Part shown: in pieces, positions 8,664 through 16,135 of the stretch | Position numbering within the stretch: the first letter of the stretch is position 1 | How the letters are laid out: each line of letters opens with the position of its first letter | Assembly (NCBI GenBank): GCA_910585295.1 | Contig: CAJUDE010000057.1 | Location: forward strand, 1 to 25,606 | DNA: 25,606 nucleotides | Reading direction: 5' to 3' | Origin: an uncultured Lachnospiraceae bacterium | Lineage (GTDB): Bacteria > Bacillota > Clostridia > Lachnospirales > Lachnospiraceae | Program-made: the position numbers and the translations under genes | The notes under the pieces: generated by a model | The model's input: only the letters and a program-made list of their open reading frames with translations | Told to the model about the DNA's origin: nothing | The model's database searches: none

Positions 8664-9422
8664 TCACCACCCCATTTCCGTAAGGAAAGCAGAAAGCTTC
8701 CCATGCCTTTTTACATCCCCATGGACATACTGCCCAAGGTTGCACTCCCCAAGTATGGCGCCGTCCTTCAAATATAAAATCCGGTTGCCGCGGCGGGCAG
8801 AGCGCATGTCATGGGTCACCATCACCACCGTTTGCCCCTGCCCGTGGAACTTAGTAAGGGTATCCAACACATCCAGCCCTGTTTTAGAATTTAACGCCCC
8901 AGTTGGCTCGTCGGCAAAAAGGATTTCTGGCGAATTAATCAACGCCCGGACAATCCCCACACGCTGCGCCTCCCCGCCTGAAATCTGGGTAGGGAATTTC
9001 CTCTGGGTTTCCTCTGAAATCCCCACTGCATGGAACAGTTCTTTTGCCCGCCGGGCCAACGCCCTTTTGTCCCTGTTTGCCAAAAGCCCAGCACAAAGCA
9101 CATTGTCCATAACGCTCATGGTGTCAATCAAATAAATCTGCTGGAATACAAACCCACAGTGCCTGCGCCGAAACATTGCAAGCCCATCCTGGCTCAGGCT
9201 GGAAATGTCCTGCCCTTGAAAAGTGATTTTGCCAAGGGTAGGCGTATCCATGCCAGAAAGCGCATACAATAGTGTGGATTTCCCCGCCCCGCTTGCGCCC
9301 ATAACTACCGTAAAATCCCCTTGGTATAGTTCCATGCCAATGTTTTTTAAAACATGCTGCATTATCCCCCCACTAGAAAAGGACTTGCTTAAATTTTCTG
9401 TCTTATAAATGACCTCTTTCAT
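8664..9422 (-). CDS. ABC transporter ATP-binding protein (MacB/LolD/BceA-like)
   Basis: Energy-coupling ATPase for the permease encoded immediately downstream. In its 252 residues it shows Walker A GASGAGKST (about 42-50), a Q-loop (FVFQQ), the signature ISGGEAQRVGIVRAL, Walker B EILFADEPTGALNSKTG and H-loop VTHD. All catalytic motifs are intact. The ADEPTGALNSKTG form is typical of the MacB/FtsE/LolD/BceA group rather than of importers. AAGGAG lies eight bases before the start. It is preceded by a promoter with three TCCTTAA repeats, and the two-component genes lie further upstream on the same strand. This suggests that the response regulator activates it. Confidence 0.94.
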   Translation of the reverse strand: MKEVIYKTENLSKSFSSGGIMQHVLKNIGMELYQGDFTVVMGASGAGKSTLLYALSGMDTPTLGKITFQGQDISSLSQDGLAMFRRRHCGFVFQQIYLIDTMSVMDNVLCAGLLANRDKRALARRAKELFHAVGISEETQRKFPTQISGGEAQRVGIVRALINSPEILFADEPTGALNSKTGLDVLDTLTKFHGQGQTVVMVTHDMRSARRGNRILYLKDGAILGECNLGQYVHGDVKRHGKLSAFLTEMGW

Positions 9423-9465
9423 TGAGAAGCTCCTTCCATAAAAACACTTATCCGTTACATGCCCT

Positions 9466-9494
9466 ATTTTACGTTTCCAGTCCTTAAATGTCTT
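9466..9494 (-). promoter_or_regulatory. Candidate promoter of the ABC exporter operon
   Basis: Minus-strand AAGACA (9489-9494), a 17-base spacer and TAAAAT (9466-9471), ending 43 bases before the ATPase start. The -35 box is weak, as expected for an activator-dependent promoter. Confidence 0.45.
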
Positions 9495-9519
9495 TATAGA
9501 ATCCTTAAGCGTTCCTTAA
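9481..9519 (-). promoter_or_regulatory. Three direct TCCTTAA repeats, likely response-regulator sites
   Basis: TCCTTAA (TTAAGGA on the coding strand) occurs at 9481-9487, 9502-9508 and 9513-9519. Repeat starts are 21 and 11 bases apart, so all copies face the same side of the helix. Two lie upstream of the candidate -35 box and one falls in the spacer. OmpR-family regulators bind tandem direct repeats with this phasing. Binding by the regulator encoded at 11023-11703 is inference. Confidence 0.6.
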
Positions 9520-9527
9520 ATGTTTCT

Positions 9528-9685
9528 ATTACTCCGGCGGTTAAATGTCGACAAATTTTACGCAGAATATATTTTCATCTGCAAGGCGGAAGAAGGCGGC
9601 GTTGCGGGGCTACGCCAACGGATGACAACGTAGCAGATGGAAATTTAGGCAAGTAAAAACGTCGATATTTAACCGCCGGAGTAAT
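9528..9685. repeat. 158-bp long palindromic intergenic repeat
   Basis: The ends ATTACTCCGGCGGTTAAA and TTTAACCGCCGGAGTAAT are exact inverted copies. The match continues inward (ATGTCGAC against GTCGATAT, one mismatch), then through ATCTGC/GCAGAT, and ends in a GC-rich core containing GGCGGCGTTGCG. It fills about half of the 338-base gap between the histidine kinase stop and the ABC operon start; the rest of the gap is the promoter and repeats. No ORF is present. The form resembles a MITE or REP-type element; copy number elsewhere is unknown to me. Confidence 0.75.
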
Positions 9686-9760
9686 ATCATACCCCCAACA
9701 TCCAGCGTTTGCAAACATTTGCTGCCTTGCAGATAATTATAAGGGCGTGGAACATGCCAC

Positions 9761-11026
9761 TTAAACCGTGCCGCTCAACGGGATAACAACGCTGGCTTTC
9801 AACCCATTTTCCCCATTCTCCACGATGAAGCGCCCATCCATTGCCTCCATAAAATAATCCGAAATAAACAGCCCCAGGCCTGCCCCTTCTATTTCCTTGG
9901 CATTGGCGCCCCGCCGAAATTTTTCTTTGATGTAAAAAACCTCTTCTTCTAAAAGCCCGCCGCCATAATCCTCTATCACCACCACCAGGCGGCTCCCTTC
10001 CCTGCCCGCCTGCACCATAATGTCTGTGTCCGCATATTTATAAGAATTCGCAAATACATTGTCAAATACCTGCTGCAGCCTAAGCCTGTCTGCCCAGACC
10101 AGGCAGGGAGGGATTTCCGGGATTTTTGCCCGGTGCAGATAGTCGGCATTTTCCAGCAGCGCGCCAACCTCTTTGCTATCCATATCCACTGGCGCTACCG
10201 TAAGCTCCTGCAATTCCTCTAATGTGGCTGTAAACAGATTGGTGACCAGGCTGTTTACCTGGTCTGCTTTTTGGATAATCTGCCCATAGTTTTCTTTCAT
10301 CCTTTCATCTTTGGCAAGGGCGGCTCCCACTTCTGCAGCAGCTTTTATGCTTGCCACAGGCGTCTTGATGTCATGGGACAGCTTCGCCACAAGTTCTTTT
10401 TTCCCGGCATTTGCCTTTGCCTGCGCAAGCTTTGCTTTTTTCAGTTCTGCGCGCATCAGGTCAAAACTTTCCGTAAAAGCGCCAAATAAATTCTGCCTGT
10501 CCATTTCCAGCGGGATATCCAGGTTGCCCCCGGCAATCCGCTCTGCAAACCCTTCCAGTTTGCAAAAAGGCTTTACCAGCATCCCATACAGCCTTAACGC
10601 ATAGGCGGCGAGTAAAAATGCCTGGAACGCCAACAGCAGCGACATCCAAAAGGCTGCCGCCCGCCGTTTGGATGCAAAATCCTCATCCGATGGATTGTAT
10701 ATGATTACTTTGCCAACCACCCTTCCAGGCGGCCCTATATCCAATATCGTGTCCCTGTGGGAAATAGCCTGGCTGACGGTCTCGCTTAGATGCTCCCTAG
10801 TCTTGAACCGCACTGCCCCATCGCCGCCAATCGCCACATAGTCAAGCTCTGTGGGGTTTGTATGGAATGGGAGGTTATCCCAATCACGTTCCAGCGTTTT
10901 TACGATTTTATTCACTGTCGCCACGTCCTGGGAAGTCCCCTTTACCCCTTTCAGAAAGCCAAAAATCCCCATCCCTTCCAACAAAAAAATCACTAAAATG
11001 GCAAAGAGGAGCCTTCGTCTTTTCAT
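9761..11026 (-). CDS. Membrane sensor histidine kinase
   Basis: Sensor of a two-component system (421 residues). Membrane segments at about 6-25 and 124-145 enclose an extracellular region of roughly 100 residues. A HAMP-like linker follows, then an H-box with the phospho-accepting His218 (ELVAKLSHDIKTPVASI). The ATP-binding domain has an N-box (QVFDNVFANSYKYA, about 319-332), G1 box EDYGGG (352-357), F-box KFRRG and G2 box GAGLGLF. All catalytic motifs are present. It overlaps the response regulator stop by four bases (ATGA) and has GAAGGAGG upstream. The sensor domain family is not recognisable to me. The nearby ABC exporter is the probable target of the pathway. Confidence 0.94.
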   Translation of the reverse strand: MKRRRLLFAILVIFLLEGMGIFGFLKGVKGTSQDVATVNKIVKTLERDWDNLPFHTNPTELDYVAIGGDGAVRFKTREHLSETVSQAISHRDTILDIGPPGRVVGKVIIYNPSDEDFASKRRAAAFWMSLLLAFQAFLLAAYALRLYGMLVKPFCKLEGFAERIAGGNLDIPLEMDRQNLFGAFTESFDLMRAELKKAKLAQAKANAGKKELVAKLSHDIKTPVASIKAAAEVGAALAKDERMKENYGQIIQKADQVNSLVTNLFTATLEELQELTVAPVDMDSKEVGALLENADYLHRAKIPEIPPCLVWADRLRLQQVFDNVFANSYKYADTDIMVQAGREGSRLVVVIEDYGGGLLEEEVFYIKEKFRRGANAKEIEGAGLGLFISDYFMEAMDGRFIVENGENGLKASVVIPLSGTV

Positions 11027-11703
11027 TCCCTGCCTCCTTCAAATTTATACCCTTTCCCCCAAAAGGTAACGATATACTCTGGCTGGTTGGGGTTAGCTTC
11101 TATCGCTTCCCGTACCCTGCGGATATGGACGTTCAACGTCCCGTCCCCAGTGAATTTATCCGCCCAGACATTCTCAAAAAGTTCCTGTTTGGACACCACT
11201 TTCCCCCTGTTTTGGACTAAATATGCCAGCAGCTTAAATTCCAGCGCAGTTAATTTCACAGGGCTGCCGTCCACAGACAAACTCTGTTTTGGGATATCAA
11301 TGTTAAGCCTATGGTCCAAATAGCTTTCCTCCCTGCCCCTGCCATAACGCTTAAGGACTGCCTGTACCTTAGCAAGCAGCACGCCTAGGGAACAAGGCTT
11401 CTGGATATAGTCATCCCCGCCAATCTTCAAAGCGGCAATTTTATCGTCATCACTTGTACGCGCCGATATAAAAAGGATAGGGATATCTGTCTGCTCCCGT
11501 AATTTGCGGCACAACGCAAACCCACTCCCATCCCCTAGGTTGATATCCAACAGCACTAACTCCGCTGTGTTTCCTTCAAAAAAACTTTGGCTTTCTTCTG
11601 CACTGTACACAGCCGCAGTTTTTACCCCAAATAAATTAAAATATTCCGCCGTGCTGTCTGCAAGCAATTTTTCGTCATCTATAATTAAACAATTGTACCT
11701 CAT
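11023..11703 (-). CDS. OmpR/PhoB-family response regulator
   Basis: DNA-binding partner of the kinase encoded immediately downstream. The start used (MRYNCLIIDDEK, 226 residues) has AAAGGGA six bases upstream. An ATG five codons earlier abuts a TATAAT sequence and is less likely. The receiver domain has acidic D9-D10, phospho-acceptor D53 (LVLLDINLGDG), S80 and K102. The C-terminal winged helix (about 128-222) contains LTALEFKLLAYLVQNRGKVVSK and the recognition region DGTLNVHIRRVREAI. It is transcribed away from the interrupted ABC ATPase gene; the two starts are only 48 bases apart. Confidence 0.95.
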   Translation of the reverse strand: MRYNCLIIDDEKLLADSTAEYFNLFGVKTAAVYSAEESQSFFEGNTAELVLLDINLGDGSGFALCRKLREQTDIPILFISARTSDDDKIAALKIGGDDYIQKPCSLGVLLAKVQAVLKRYGRGREESYLDHRLNIDIPKQSLSVDGSPVKLTALEFKLLAYLVQNRGKVVSKQELFENVWADKFTGDGTLNVHIRRVREAIEANPNQPEYIVTFWGKGYKFEGGRE

Positions 11704-11750
11704 TGGGTTCCCTTTCATATTATAACATAAAGAACAATAAGGAGAACTTT

Positions 11751-11890
11751 ATGGAAAAATTAATGGAAATCAGCCATGTTGGCTATTCTTACCATACTAT
11801 GCAAGGTGAGACGCCTGCTTTATTGAATATAAATTTTACGGTCCATAAAGGCGATTTCCTGGCGATTGTAGGTCCGAGTGGGTGTGGCAA
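11751..11890 (+). pseudogene. 5' part of a TauB/SsuB-type ABC ATPase gene, interrupted
   Basis: Encodes the first 46 residues of an importer ATPase, from MEKLMEISHVGYSYHT to AIVGPSGCG, with a good GGAG site seven bases before the ATG. The reading stops making ATPase sense in the middle of Walker A, after GGC of GPSGCG. The next codons belong to inserted DNA, and a stop after 28 further residues would give a useless 74-residue product. The missing part, starting GKSTLLSLLSGLLEP, lies 4.2 kb away at 16113 in the same frame. The break is therefore an insertion, not decay. Precise removal of the insert would restore a 255-residue protein. Confidence 0.92.
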
Positions 11891-11912
11891 TGGGATGGTT
11901 CTGCAGGGGAAA
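11860..11912. other. Left attachment site (attL) of the serine-recombinase element
   Basis: The host half ends GTGGGTGT, the shared core is GGCAA (11886-11890), and the element half begins TGGGATGGTTCTGCAGGGG. The AA of the core is at the centre of symmetry when the element ends are rejoined, so it is the likely crossover dinucleotide. Confidence 0.8.
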
Positions 11913-11955
11913 CAAATTACGCGGCAGCCACTGATATCTGCTGATTCTTGCTCCA

Positions 11956-13596
11956 TCAATGGCTGCCATAGATAAAAATATGGGCTTCTTCTCCGTCCCA
12001 GACAACTTTATCCAGAATCATCCGCAGATATTCCCGCTTTTCCGGTACGGTTAAGGTGTCAAAAAGTCTGCGGAAGCCGGAAAGCTGTTCTAAGAGAACC
12101 TCCATCTGCTGTCTGTCCCCCTGAATATTTTTCCCCTCTTCCCCTGATTCTGCGCGTTCTCTTTCCAAGGATGTACATTCTTCATTCAGCTTTCGGATTT
12201 CCTTTTCTATCTGCTCAATAAAAGCTTCCTCACCGCCGGATTTTGCCAGAGCAGAAATAAGGTTCTGTATTTCTTTTTTCCGTTTCTGTATTTCCTGCTC
12301 CAACAGGCCTGCCCCAGTGACTGTCTCTTCTTTTGTGCCATCCATTCTTTCCATAGCTTCCTTAAGCATACGATGGATGTCGGAATTTTCCTCCGTATAC
12401 CGCAGCACTTCCCTGTACACCAGTTCATCCAGTGTATTTCCCTGCACATTTGGTACGGAGCATTTCTCCCCGTGGGTCATGTCTTTATACGGGCAGAGAT
12501 AGGAAAATTTCCGTTCCCCCGCTTCTGTTACCTGTTTGGCTGAATAATATTTCGGGCGCATCAGGTGTCCGCAGGAACAATGCAAAATCCCTGAAAGCAA
12601 AGCCACTGGATTCTGGGGCTTGTGCCATCCTTCTCCCCTGGAACTGTTTTTTGCCAGAAGATTCTGGATTTTGGAAAAGTCCTGCCCGGATATAATTCCT
12701 GGATGCCTTCCTTTCGCTACTATCCATTTTTCCGGTGAATTATTTTTATTCTTATACTGGGTGGAAGAAGTTTTCGCATAGGCAATCAGCCCGTATGTTC
12801 CATCTGCCTCTTCCTGATCCATACATACCTGGCAGCCCAGATTCCAAAAATAATCATAAGCTTCCCTGTCTGCTGTACAGTATACGGGATTTGTCAGAAT
12901 GTCCCGGATAGCGGTTGTGGTATATTCATTGCCCCGCTTTGTCTGTATGCCGCGGCTCAGAAAATATTTGACAATTCCCATTAAGGACTGATTTTTAAGA
13001 TATTCCTGAAAAATAAACCGGACGGTCTGCATTTCCTGTTCATCTACCGTCAGACGGAAAGATTTTTTGCTTTTTCCGTTGACAGATACTTTTTCTTCCG
13101 CTTCTGCCGCAAACCCAAGGGGCGTATTTCCTCCCAGCCACCTGCCCTTTCTTGCAAGCATTACCATATTGTCCCGCACCCGCTCTGCAATCTGCTCCCG
13201 CTCCATCTGGGCGAGAACTCCTGCAAAATAAAGCATGGCTTTTCCAATGGGAGTGGAAGTGTCAAACCGTTCCTTAATACTGATAAAAGAAACATCCAGC
13301 TTGTTCAGGGTTTCCACCAGATTGGCCAGGTCTGCAATGTTTCGGCCCAGCCGATCCAATTTGTAGCACACCAGATAATTGCAGTTTCCTTTTTTGATTT
13401 CCTGCATCATTTCCTGAAATTGGGGACGGTTGGTATTTTTGCCGGAGTAGCCTTCATCTTCGTATGTTACGATTTCAGCTTCCCCGGCTCCTTCAATGTT
13501 GTACTGTATGTAATCCCGGCACATGGCAAGCTGGTTTTCCACACTTTCTCCCCGGCCGGTCCATTTGGATTTCCTGCTGTAAATAAAAATGACCAT
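11956..13596 (-). CDS. Large serine recombinase (integrase)
   Basis: Catalyses integration and, with a partner, excision of the element through a 2-bp staggered serine attack. In its 546 residues the resolvase domain (1-150) shows IYSRKS with nucleophile Ser10, GYSGKNTNRP, the KLDRLGR motif (79-85) and the long helix MEREQIAERVRDNM. A recombinase domain follows at about 160-310. A zinc ribbon has cysteines at 340, 342, 368 and 379, and a coiled coil of charged residues lies at about 425-490, as in TnpX/phiC31-type enzymes. All key residues are intact, so it is probably active. It converges on the truncated ATPase fragment at the left end. The AAAGGATGGAAAG ribosome site is acceptable. Confidence 0.96.
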   Translation of the reverse strand: MVIFIYSRKSKWTGRGESVENQLAMCRDYIQYNIEGAGEAEIVTYEDEGYSGKNTNRPQFQEMMQEIKKGNCNYLVCYKLDRLGRNIADLANLVETLNKLDVSFISIKERFDTSTPIGKAMLYFAGVLAQMEREQIAERVRDNMVMLARKGRWLGGNTPLGFAAEAEEKVSVNGKSKKSFRLTVDEQEMQTVRFIFQEYLKNQSLMGIVKYFLSRGIQTKRGNEYTTTAIRDILTNPVYCTADREAYDYFWNLGCQVCMDQEEADGTYGLIAYAKTSSTQYKNKNNSPEKWIVAKGRHPGIISGQDFSKIQNLLAKNSSRGEGWHKPQNPVALLSGILHCSCGHLMRPKYYSAKQVTEAGERKFSYLCPYKDMTHGEKCSVPNVQGNTLDELVYREVLRYTEENSDIHRMLKEAMERMDGTKEETVTGAGLLEQEIQKRKKEIQNLISALAKSGGEEAFIEQIEKEIRKLNEECTSLERERAESGEEGKNIQGDRQQMEVLLEQLSGFRRLFDTLTVPEKREYLRMILDKVVWDGEEAHIFIYGSH

Positions 13597-13612
13597 TATT
13601 TCTTTCCATCCT

Positions 13613-14036
13613 TTACGATTGTTCCCCGTATTTACGCAGACAGGACATGGCCTGTTCCAGGGTCACTCCCGCTTTTTCCTGCAGTCTGGCTAAAATAACT
13701 GTATCTTCCAGTCCTTCTTCCTTTCCCAGTTCAATGATCATCTGCACTTTGCCCTGCTGCATTCCCTGCTGCATTCCCTGCTTTACTCCACGCTGTATTA
13801 ATTTCTCTGATTCTGTCTCAATTACAGTTCCTCCCATAATATTCACCAGCCTTTTCCCTGTTTTCATCTGGACTTTCGCTTTCTGTCAGATACCCTTCCG
13901 AGGGCAGCGCATCCACTTTGGCATCCATTGGATAATCTTTTCCAAAAATATCATTTATAACTGAAATAAACAGCCTTTTGTGTTTGCTTTTCATGGTTTT
14001 AAACACATTGTCATAATCGGGTGTTTTCTTCTGAAT
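13613..14036 (-). pseudogene. Decayed Rpn/PD-(D/E)XK transposase-family gene
   Basis: Two fragments in different frames remain. The upstream piece reads KTPDYDNVFKTMKSKHK, then LFISVINDIFGKDYPMDAKV, which I recognise as the start of a common Lachnospiraceae Rpn-like family. It has no ATG; reading starts at an ATT (14034-14036) or a GTG (14004-14006). The downstream piece (13613-13867) has the family end: KRLVNIMGGTVIETE, the repetitive GMQQGMQQG stretch and a helical tail. The middle of the protein, including the nuclease core, is missing, and the frame shifts at the join near 13860. Full-length relatives are about 280-320 residues by recollection. It lies directly upstream of the recombinase and is probably non-functional. 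Confidence 0.75.
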
Positions 14037-14156
14037 TCCTGCTCCCTTCTGTAAATATTATCTTATTTTTGAAGAAAATATTTCTGCTTTTATTATATCG
14101 GCAAATTTTACCTGTGACAATAAAAATTATCTTTTCTTCATATAAGATAAAAAACT

Positions 14157-14186
14157 ATTACTCCGACGTTTGTCTTCCGGAGTAAT
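14157..14186 (-). terminator. Hairpin with T-run on the minus strand
   Basis: ATTACTCCG (14157-14165) pairs with CGGAGTAAT (14178-14186) around a 12-base loop. On the minus strand it is followed by TAGTTTTTTATC. Its nine terminal bases are the same as the ends of the palindrome at 9528-9685. It lies in the gene-free stretch 14037-14421, which otherwise holds only AT-rich sequence and the terminator at 14327. Confidence 0.6.
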
Positions 14187-14326
14187 AATTTTGAATCCTT
14201 TTCAGGCAAAAGCCGTATATTCTTTCTCCTGGAAAGCAAAAAATTGCCGGATACTCCATAATATTACAGAACAATCTCAAGCTCCCCTGTTTCTCTGTTA
14301 TAATAGTAGAAATTTGAAGTCCACAG

Positions 14327-14356
14327 AAAAGAGCAGCTTCCCTTGGCTGCCCTTTT
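14327..14356 (-). terminator. Rho-independent terminator of the AAA/PD-(D/E)XK pseudogene
   Basis: In the transcript, AAAAGGGCAGC and GCTGCTCTTTT form an 11-bp stem with one G-U pair and an eight-base loop, with T residues at the 3' end. It lies 66 bases after the pseudogene stop. It has T-rich ends on both strands. Confidence 0.75.
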
Positions 14357-14421
14357 TCCACTCATTTTTCTGTTCCAATGATTTCCAAATCAAAAATTCC
14401 TATGTTTTCATCTGATGGATT

Positions 14422-15595
14422 TTATCCTTCTCCAAACCAGACTTCACAATCTTTCCGAAAGAAAGACACCCCGTAACAATCAATCTTCCGATATCCTTCC
14501 CTGCGCAGTTCTTCCATATATTTTTTATCGTATATCTGCTGCAGCGCTTTTTTTGCATCGTCCTCCAAATCATCAATCGAGTCTGATACTTTCAGCTCCA
14601 GAATAAATGACCTCCCCCGCAGGGACGGACTTTTCACCATGATATCTGACCGCCCATTTCCCGACTCACGATTGGACTTCACCAGATAATTCTCACTCTG
14701 GCTTAAAATTCCCGCCAAGAAGCCATGATAAAAGCAGACGCTTGAGTTCTGTCTTTTAGAACGCTTAGTGGTCGCTTTCCCTTTGGGCAAGTTTTCTGCA
14801 CTTTCATAGAAACTAATGGTACAAAACAACTGCCCGTTCAATATGTCTGCCATTTTCCGGGCATCCCCATCTTCCATCGCGCGGTATAAATCATGAAAAT
14901 CCTCCTTCTTTATGGTATCTTTCATCCAGTTTAAAACCGTAGTCTCGTAAATCGCCTTCACCTCTGTATTGGGAATCCTTACCCGCAAAAAGATTGACGA
15001 TTCTTTGAAATATTCACTTTCCATTGTGAGATACCCTGTAAAATAAAGGAAATTCCACAGGTTTTCGCTGTTATTGTGTATATCTTCATAAGTTACTTCT
15101 TCATGCACCTGGATATCCAGAGTTCCGCCGCCCAAAAGCATTTCAATCTGCCCTTTCATTTCCCGGTCAGCCCTGGCAATCATGTCTTTTATAATATCAT
15201 TGGAACTGGTATTGATCCAATAGGGACGCGGATATGCCTGAACATCTGCATATAAATCATACATAAAATTGCTGCCTGGCTGATTTCAATGTCAGGTTAA
15301 TAACCGGGTACCCGCCCATATCTTTTTCAAATTCCTTCCCCTGTTCCATAATCTTCAATCCCTGGAACAGCCCCTTATTCCTTTCATTTTTCTCTGCATC
15401 CCCCGTATCTTCAAAAAAGTACCGAAGCATACTTAAGTTTAACGTCTTTCCGAAACGCCTTGGACGGGTAAACAGGTTTACTTCTCCCCTTAACTCCAGC
15501 AGTTCCTTAATCAGCATGGTTTTATCCACATAGTAATAGCCATCTTTTCTTATTTTTTCAAAATTATCAATACCGATCGGTAATGGTTTCTTCAT
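14422..15595 (-). pseudogene. AAA-ATPase-like / PD-(D/E)XK nuclease gene with internal deletion
   Basis: Family of AAA-ATPase_like (PF09820) plus PDDEXK_9 (PF08011) proteins common in gut anaerobes. The start MKKPLPIGIDNFEKIRKDGYY has GGAGGTGGGAG upstream. The N-terminal piece (112 residues) keeps the P-loop VNLFTRPRRFGKTLNLSML and stops after VINLTLKSARQQ. The second piece (14422-15264, another frame, overlapping by eight bases) resumes at LYADVQAYPRPYWINTSSN. It continues to the nuclease core GRSDIMVK, FILELKVSDS and ALQQIYDKKY. Intact relatives are roughly 520-600 residues; the middle of the ATPase domain is absent and the frame shifts at the join. The second ORF might still make a nuclease domain alone, but I see no good ribosome site for it. 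Confidence 0.82.
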
Positions 15596-15790
15596 CACTC
15601 CCACCTCCATCCGATACCATTTTTCCAGCGCCATACAGATACCATCCGGGCTTCTCCCACTTCGTGGACCCCTCCTCATGCCATATTATACCCTATCCCC
15701 CTTTGTTTCACAATCAATTTCCATATGACACGCAAAAGCAGGCGCGCCAGAAAGGTATGCCTGTCTGTATCCGAAAACGATTCAAAAATT

Positions 15791-15967
15791 TCAATGGTTC
15801 AAATTATCTGCCAGTTGTTTCCGCTGTTGCTTTGTAAGCCCGGATTCCCTGATTTTCCCTGATATTTTTTCTATCCAAAATTCTTCTGCCTGCTCTCTGC
15901 TGAAAACCGAAGCCACTTGCTTTGGCATATGTACTACAATCCTGATTTCCTGTTTTTTCCCCGCCAT
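15791..15967 (-). CDS. Small hypothetical protein of the mobile element
   Basis: Family not recognised. The start used (MAGKKQEIRIVVHMPKQ, 58 residues) has AGGAAG nine bases upstream; a longer reading from MNSAGRKW would begin inside a palindrome. The protein is hydrophilic and basic. It has a possible beta strand at the start (EIRIVVHMP), then a helical body (FSREQAEEFWIEKISGKIR) and a final helix (LTKQQRKQLADNL). It is the only apparently intact gene of the element besides the recombinase and lies next to the right attachment site, where directionality or accessory factors are often encoded. A role as DNA-binding helper or excision factor is possible but unsupported by any motif. Confidence 0.6.
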   Translation of the reverse strand: MAGKKQEIRIVVHMPKQVASVFSREQAEEFWIEKISGKIRESGLTKQQRKQLADNLNH

Positions 15968-15981
15968 AACAACCCACTTCC

Positions 15982-16020
15982 TGCCAGCAGAGTTCATAGT
16001 ATACTATGCGCCCGCTGGCA
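15982..16020. promoter_or_regulatory. Operator-like nested palindrome
   Basis: A perfect 14-bp palindrome, CATAGTATACTATG (15995-16008), is nested in outer arms TGCCAGC (15982-15988) and GCTGGCA (16014-16020). It starts 15 bases upstream of the 58-residue gene, touching its ribosome site (AGGAAG, 15977-15982). It could be an operator or a hairpin that hides the ribosome site. It includes TATACT on both strands, usable as a -10 box. Confidence 0.5.
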
Positions 16021-16084
16021 ATTTATTCTTTATGGGTTGTTTGAAAGGTAGTACAAATTAATATTCTGCCATTCTTTTTAAGAT

Positions 16085-16135
16085 AAAATATTGTTTCCGC
16101 TGCCCTGCCATCGGCAAATCTACCCTCCTTTCCCT
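16085..16135. other. Right attachment site (attR) of the serine-recombinase element
   Basis: The element half ends TTGTTTCCGCTGCCCTGCCATC split around 16091-16112, the shared core is GGCAA (16113-16117), and the host half continues ATCTACCCTCC in the ATPase reading frame (Lys-Ser-Thr-Leu-Leu). Confidence 0.8.

Larger units (their letters stand above)
11891..16117. mobile_element. 4,227-bp serine-recombinase integrative element
   Basis: The element interrupts an ABC ATPase gene at its Walker A codons and leaves a GGCAA repeat at both ends (11886-11890 and 16113-16117). Contents, all on the minus strand: a large serine recombinase at the left end, a decayed Rpn-like gene, a decayed AAA/PD-(D/E)XK gene, and a 58-residue unknown protein near the right end. 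There are no conjugation, replication or phage structural genes, so it needs help to move between cells or moves only within the genome. Rejoining its ends gives a near-perfect inverted repeat around the core, as expected of an attP site. No excision factor is recognised; the 58-residue protein is the only intact candidate. Confidence 0.9.

Noticed and set aside
11703..11975. A 90-codon plus-strand ORF as an independent small protein
   Set aside because: It is the ATPase 5' fragment plus a 28-codon read-through into the inserted element; its extra upstream codons lack a ribosome site.
13738..13790. Short tandem repeat of GCATTCCCTGCT units that could suggest a CRISPR or satellite
   Set aside because: It encodes the GMQQGMQQG stretch typical of Rpn-like protein ends; too short and without spacers.
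14158..14361. A 67-codon minus-strand ORF between the two passenger pseudogenes
   Set aside because: It starts in one terminator and ends in another hairpin; no ribosome site and no family resemblance.
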